In this document: piece by piece, positions 60,019 to 64,000 of the stretch
How positions within the stretch are numbered: the stretch's first letter is position 1
Layout of the letters: every line of letters starts with the position of its first letter
DNA from: Rotaria socialis
Lineage: Eukaryota; Rotifera; Eurotatoria; Philodinida; Philodinidae
NCBI GenBank assembly: GCA_905331475.1
Contig: CAJNYU010004627.1
Location: forward strand, 1 to 64,000
DNA length: 64,000 nucleotides
Reading direction: 5' to 3'
The notes under the pieces: generated by a model
The model's input: only the letters and a program-made list of their open reading frames with translations
What the model was told of the DNA's origin: nothing
Database searches by the model: none
Position numbers and translations under genes: made by a program

Positions 60019-60492
60019 TTTAGTTTTAGCTCTGAATTATATTGTAATTCATTTGCGTCATCCAGTGACTCAAAGCGAAAAATCACTTAATTTCAATGAG
60101 TTCGTTTCTTTCAGCTAATCTTAAACTTAATTTTGTCAACCTTGATCTCGATGTAAATAGTTGTGATGGTGAAGTGAAGTTATTATTAGAAATTACTGCT
60201 GATCCGAAGCATGCGGGTGATGTACTAGCCGATGCTAACATATCGCAAGATTTAGTCAATATTCAGAAGAAGGAGAAGTGCTTTTTATGACTGGCAGTAT
60301 TTTGTTATGTTACAGATGCGATTAATGGAGATTTATTTTTAACAGTTACATTAGAGCTATCTACTGAAGTACCTAAGGATTTGAAACCAATTTGTGAGAT
60401 ATTAACGAATGAATACGGCGATGAGCAAATCGGAAAATCGAGGGGAATAAGTTTCAATTCTCTTGACATTATTCTATTCAATTTGCAGAGAT

Positions 60493-60550
60493 AGGTGTGA
60501 GTGCGGGTGTGGGTGTGAATATTAATTCTACTCGCACTCAACCACACCCT
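60493..60550. repeat. GTGTGGG-type hairpin
   Basis: AGGTGTGAGTGCGGGTGTGG on the left faces CTCGCACTCAACCACACCC on the right. The 15 bases GCGGGTGTGGGTGTG at 60503 are identical to 13503-13517. It sits exactly between the ART relic and the 3' end of the sulfatase gene. Confidence 0.6.
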
Positions 60551-60593
60551 TCTTCTATTCGCAGCGTCATGCTTTTAACACAATTTACACACA

Positions 60594-62252
60594 TTAGTCG
60601 ATACAACGACAAACAATATGTCCTGCATCACAACAAGCGCGTGCATCTAATCCTCCTATTCGATAATCGACTTTTGTGCGCGGCGTTAAGGCAATATCTT
60701 TTAACTTTGCTTGTAATGCTTGATCAATTGCATCGTGCACTGACTGTGAAACTTCTATTGGAGTGGATTCAGCTAAATCACGGCTAAGATCAAAAATTAG
60801 TGGTGGCTTATGAGGAATGATCAAGCCTTCTTTGCCACCACATGCTCCGTCAATTGCAGGATATGTCACGTAATAAGCTTTATATTGATTATAACGGACT
60901 GCTGAAAGTATACCAAGCATATCTGGATGAAATAGATATTCATGACCTTGGTCGGAACCATCAAAAAGTACTGCACTGAGATCAATTCCATCAAAGCTAC
61001 GGTTCGACGGTAAAGTAAAATTAGCAAGATTCGCAATAGTTGGCATAATATCCAAGTGTGACCCAATGACATTAGATACAGTATTCGGCTTGATCATATT
61101 TGGCCAATGTGCAATGAATGGCACACGATGTCCTGCCTCCCATGTTGTGAATTTTGCTGTGCCACCTCCTCCTCCTCCAAAAGGCAATGGTGACGCTTGC
61201 CAAACACCTGTAAAGGGTCCTTGATTTCCTGCTAAATCACATTTTGATGACCACGGTCCGTTGTCACTGGTAAATATCAGCAGTGTTTGGTTTAAGATTC
61301 CTAAATCTTTTAATAGTTGATATGTTTGATTGACATGATAATCTAATTCTCGTAGTGTATCACCATACACACTTGGTAAAACACTTGTATCTTTGAATTG
61401 TCGTGCATAATCATGTGGTACATGCATGTGTGATAAGGGTAAATATAGAAAGAATGGTTGCTTTGATTCTACACTACGTTGAATAAATCGTCGATCATTA
61501 TCAATATACGATTGTGTTAAAGTTGAAAGATTAACTGGTTGTTCAATAATTTCTTTATTACAGTTATCATTAAGACACCGAGGTGTAAGACATTGATACA
61601 GTGGTATACCAACTGTTAAATCAGCTTCAATAACTTTTCTTAGATCATCAGGATGTTCATGCTTTTGTTCAAAATAAAGAGAAGGATCTTTAGGACAAAC
61701 ATTGACAGGGGGATAATTAGCTCCAGGATTATCTGTGCAACCCATATCGATACTATATGGAACGCCGATATACTCATCGAATCCTCGGTATGAAGGATGA
61801 AACGGAGGTGTATGTCCAAGATGCCATTTACCATGAATAGCAGTTGCATAACCGACACTTTTTAAACATTCTGAAATGATAGTCTCATTAACAGGCAGTC
61901 CACCAAGGGCAGTTGAAGCAAAATTTGCCCAAACACCCGTACGGGGAGTTAATCGTCCAGTTAATAGAGCTGCTCGACTAACACTGCAGACTGAAGCTCC
62001 ACTGTGATAATCTGGCAAGCGAATACTTATGGAAGCTAAATAATCAAGAAATGGAGTATCGCGTGTATTTGGCCAATTCGCACCCAAATCACCCCAGCCC
62101 ATATCATCGGCCATTATCAATACAATATTGGGACGAGAGCCAGTCAAACGTTGTGACAAAGGAGCAGCATGGGAAGTAACGCATGTTAGTAAAGGTAAAC
62201 CTAGCCATAATGAAGTAAAGCTTAGCAGTAGTGATGTAACGAGAAGAATCAT
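60594..62252 (-). CDS. Arylsulfatase-type sulfatase with altered formylglycine motif
   Basis: An intronless frame of 552 codons starting with a signal peptide (MILLVTSLLLSFTSLWLG). The sulfatase fold is clear: NIVLIMADDMGWGDLG with the metal-binding Asp pair, AIHGKWHLGH, LPLSHMHVPHD and FTSDNGPW are all in order and spacing as in arylsulfatase A/GALNS-type lysosomal enzymes. The catalytic block reads ASVCSVSRAALLTGR, with Cys89 in place. The Pro of the C-x-P-S-R signature, which the formylglycine-generating enzyme needs, is Val91 (GTT). The enzyme may therefore be poorly activated. The C-terminus is Cys-rich (ACCDAGHIVCRC). The substrate is unknown; sulfated glycans or lipids are typical. The gene overlaps nothing and lies tail to tail with the ART relic. 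Confidence 0.9.
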   Translation of the reverse strand: MILLVTSLLLSFTSLWLGLPLLTCVTSHAAPLSQRLTGSRPNIVLIMADDMGWGDLGANWPNTRDTPFLDYLASISIRLPDYHSGASVCSVSRAALLTGRLTPRTGVWANFASTALGGLPVNETIISECLKSVGYATAIHGKWHLGHTPPFHPSYRGFDEYIGVPYSIDMGCTDNPGANYPPVNVCPKDPSLYFEQKHEHPDDLRKVIEADLTVGIPLYQCLTPRCLNDNCNKEIIEQPVNLSTLTQSYIDNDRRFIQRSVESKQPFFLYLPLSHMHVPHDYARQFKDTSVLPSVYGDTLRELDYHVNQTYQLLKDLGILNQTLLIFTSDNGPWSSKCDLAGNQGPFTGVWQASPLPFGGGGGGTAKFTTWEAGHRVPFIAHWPNMIKPNTVSNVIGSHLDIMPTIANLANFTLPSNRSFDGIDLSAVLFDGSDQGHEYLFHPDMLGILSAVRYNQYKAYYVTYPAIDGACGGKEGLIIPHKPPLIFDLSRDLAESTPIEVSQSVHDAIDQALQAKLKDIALTPRTKVDYRIGGLDARACCDAGHIVCRCID

Positions 62253-64000
62253 CGCTTTATATTTTAGCTAAAGCGTGTAATAAGTGATAAAGTAATGTCT
62301 TGCAAAAAATGAATAGCAACATATTTACTTTGTGCTATTATCATTTTCACCTTCAATCTAGATAAGTAAAATACAACAGAATAAAGGTGTCAGAAAGAAA
62401 GCGCTTTTTGGCAGCAGGTGAAGATTTTTTCTCTAAAGATCTTGGAGTGTCTTGGTTGTACTAGTTTACGAACAAGATTGGAAAGCACGAACCGTAAAAT
62501 AACTTGAACGTCACACATGACGAAATTAAACAAAGTTTACATAACAGTCTCACGTCGTAATTATGCTAGCTGTTGTTCCAAAAATTTGCGAAAAATGAAT
62601 AAAGATAGCGTTTTTATATTAACCATTAAACAATTTTCGTTGAGGATGATAAGATATTTCAAACGAAATAATTAGACTCCAAGTCTTTAGAATAACGAAG
62701 GTCTAGTGTTTAACCTTTGGAGAGACTTTTGCAACATCTGTTATTTGTATTGGTTTTTACCAAAATCAATGATAATCTTCCATTCAGTTCATGCATATAG
62801 GCAATATATTATGTCCTTGTCTTTCTGTGTTCAAAAGAGAATTGAAACACAAATAATCTATTCGTACATTTCCCATTGTTCTCCTGAATATTGGCGTCAA
62901 TATTCACCACCGATTATCTAATAATTGAACTTTTCTCATGATTTTTATATTGAGATTGTTGTGAATCGGTTTACTGATAGATAAAAATGGCCGAGAAGAG
63001 CTTTACACTTCCTCAAGCTGACCGACACACGGAAATTAGGTTGAAGGATAGGGGGAACCATCGCAATAGGATTAAGTGCGAAAGAATAAAATGATGGTTT
63101 GGTTCATGTCAACTTTTGTTTTCAGTTTAGTGCATTCCTATTTGAGTACTGATCTTTGAACATACAAAGTTAGCATATAGATGACTGTTGCAAAAATTCG
63201 GCACTGTCTATAAAAATCGACCTTCAATTCCTAATTGAAGCGCCACCTTAACAGAAATCTGCCAAAGGCCTAGCTTTGCTCGATCACTATATAACAGAGA
63301 TGTCCATCTCTGGTTTCTAAGATCCAGAATATTTTATTACGGGAAGATTGGAGGGACAGGGTGCGGATTCACTCCTGGTAGGTATTTCTTATGGATATTC
63401 TTTCTCACTTTCGTTTTTCTGTTGGGATACCACAAGTAACCGTTTGAGGTAGGCAACTTCATTCAAGATAATATTTCTGACATACTTCAACAATAAAACA
63501 ATGGTTATCACTTGAAAAAGAAAATTTGAGAGACTTTGGTTAAGAAATTACTTAAGAAAACATTGTGCTAATGTTCGCTTTTCTGTCTTTCTTCTCCGCT
63601 TCCTGGTAATAAGGTTTATTTTTGTAGTGTATTATTGCTGTACATAAATATTAATAGATAATAATAATCAAAGTTCTAAAAAAGCTCTTCTGTTATGTGA
63701 CTCTCATTCTCACATCTGTGACTATTGGGTCAACTTTGTGGTGACTTAAAAAATTTGAATAAAGTTATAGTTATTAGCAAAACAAATGATACATATGAAA
63801 TTAACGCAAAAGCAGAGCAAACGTATCTGTATCTCAAGATGATCCATCAGCTCCCATTCTTCTAAAAAAATTTAGCTATGTACTCTAAAAATACAATTTT
63901 TTCCGTAGCCTTGCAGGGTTTCGTACAGACATTTTCGTACCCAACCCATTACGGAAGAGAGGAATGTGCAAATCGACTAAAAATTGTAGTATGAAAAAAA
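62253..64000. other. Gene-free end of window
   Basis: No supported coding region. The plus-strand frame at 62706-62921 has no domain. At 63900-63960 a GGTTTCGTACAG...CCGTAGCC phrase mirrors bases 151-180 at the other end of the window, so the window probably ends inside another copy of that dispersed repeat. Confidence 0.45.

Larger units (their letters stand above)
59102..60480 (+). pseudogene. Broken ADP-ribosyltransferase (ART-TPR family) relic
   Basis: Read in one frame, 59102-59575 matches the pre-ART and ART start of the 38251-40350 protein: FLFTKLFLDILL, WYTKAVYVYRLLNEHLRT, LFLRDMK and HVYRG. It is interrupted by in-frame stops at 59297 (TAA), 59519 (TAA, directly after the YRG motif) and 59540 (TGA). 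Similarity resumes at 60090 with ISMSSFLSAN, corresponding to the STS region, continues through LLLEITADP, and extends to about 60480 with another stop at 60288. The 510 bases between (59577-60089) are tandem repeats absent from the intact gene, so repeat DNA sits between two conserved ART motifs and shifts the frame. The TPR part is missing. I did not reconstruct the protein. It is non-functional as it stands. Confidence 0.75.

Overview
The window looks like nuclear DNA of a bdelloid rotifer (the Adineta/Rotaria group is the best guess; genus not resolved). It is AT-rich and eukaryotic, and most introns are short (about 45-90 bp) with clean GT/AG ends. It carries several ADP-ribosyltransferase genes joined to TPR or ankyrin repeats, a signature of these animals. 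Short GTGTGGG-like hairpins resemble the TGTGGG telomere repeat known from bdelloids. I recognise no rRNA, tRNA, CRISPR array or complete autonomous transposon. Gene models were assembled by hand from splice sites and reading-frame phase.

Layout: 1-6.6 kb has no supported gene but holds several non-autonomous inverted-repeat elements and tandem arrays. 6.6-17.3 kb holds two tandem copies of a three-exon gene fusing an FAD monooxygenase to two receiver-like Rossmannoid modules. The first copy starts at a single-N assembly join and has a 3.3 kb intron. 18.7-23.4 kb is a 14-exon HSP110/HSPA4-type chaperone, 25.2-26.7 kb a C2-PDZ protein, and 28.3-28.6 kb a tiny RIIa docking protein. On the minus strand follow a MITF/TFEB bHLH-zipper factor (32.8-30.7), a JMJD8-like cupin (34.8-34.0), a beta-glucuronidase (37.9-36.0), a TPR ADP-ribosyltransferase (40.4-38.3) and an ankyrin ADP-ribosyltransferase (43.9-42.1). 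A dynein-light-chain-like frame (46.6-47.0) and a secreted GH26 glycosidase (48.0-50.4) are on the plus strand. Then come an EF-hand/purple acid phosphatase (52.6-50.6, minus), a lipocalin (54.7-54.0, minus), a SIRT2-like sirtuin lacking its catalytic histidine (55.9-57.9, plus), a broken ADP-ribosyltransferase split by tandem repeats (59.1-60.5, plus) and a sulfatase with an altered formylglycine motif (62.3-60.6, minus).

There is no operon logic. A loose theme is secreted or lysosomal enzymes (glucuronidase, GH26, acid phosphatase, sulfatase, lipocalin). Several long genes are intronless (glucuronidase, both intact ADP-ribosyltransferases, sulfatase), unlike their intron-rich neighbours. 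The best candidates for something undescribed are the flavoenzyme/double-receiver fusion, whose W-[IL]-D-S module also appears at the N-terminus of the TPR ADP-ribosyltransferase, and the apparent pseudo-sirtuin.
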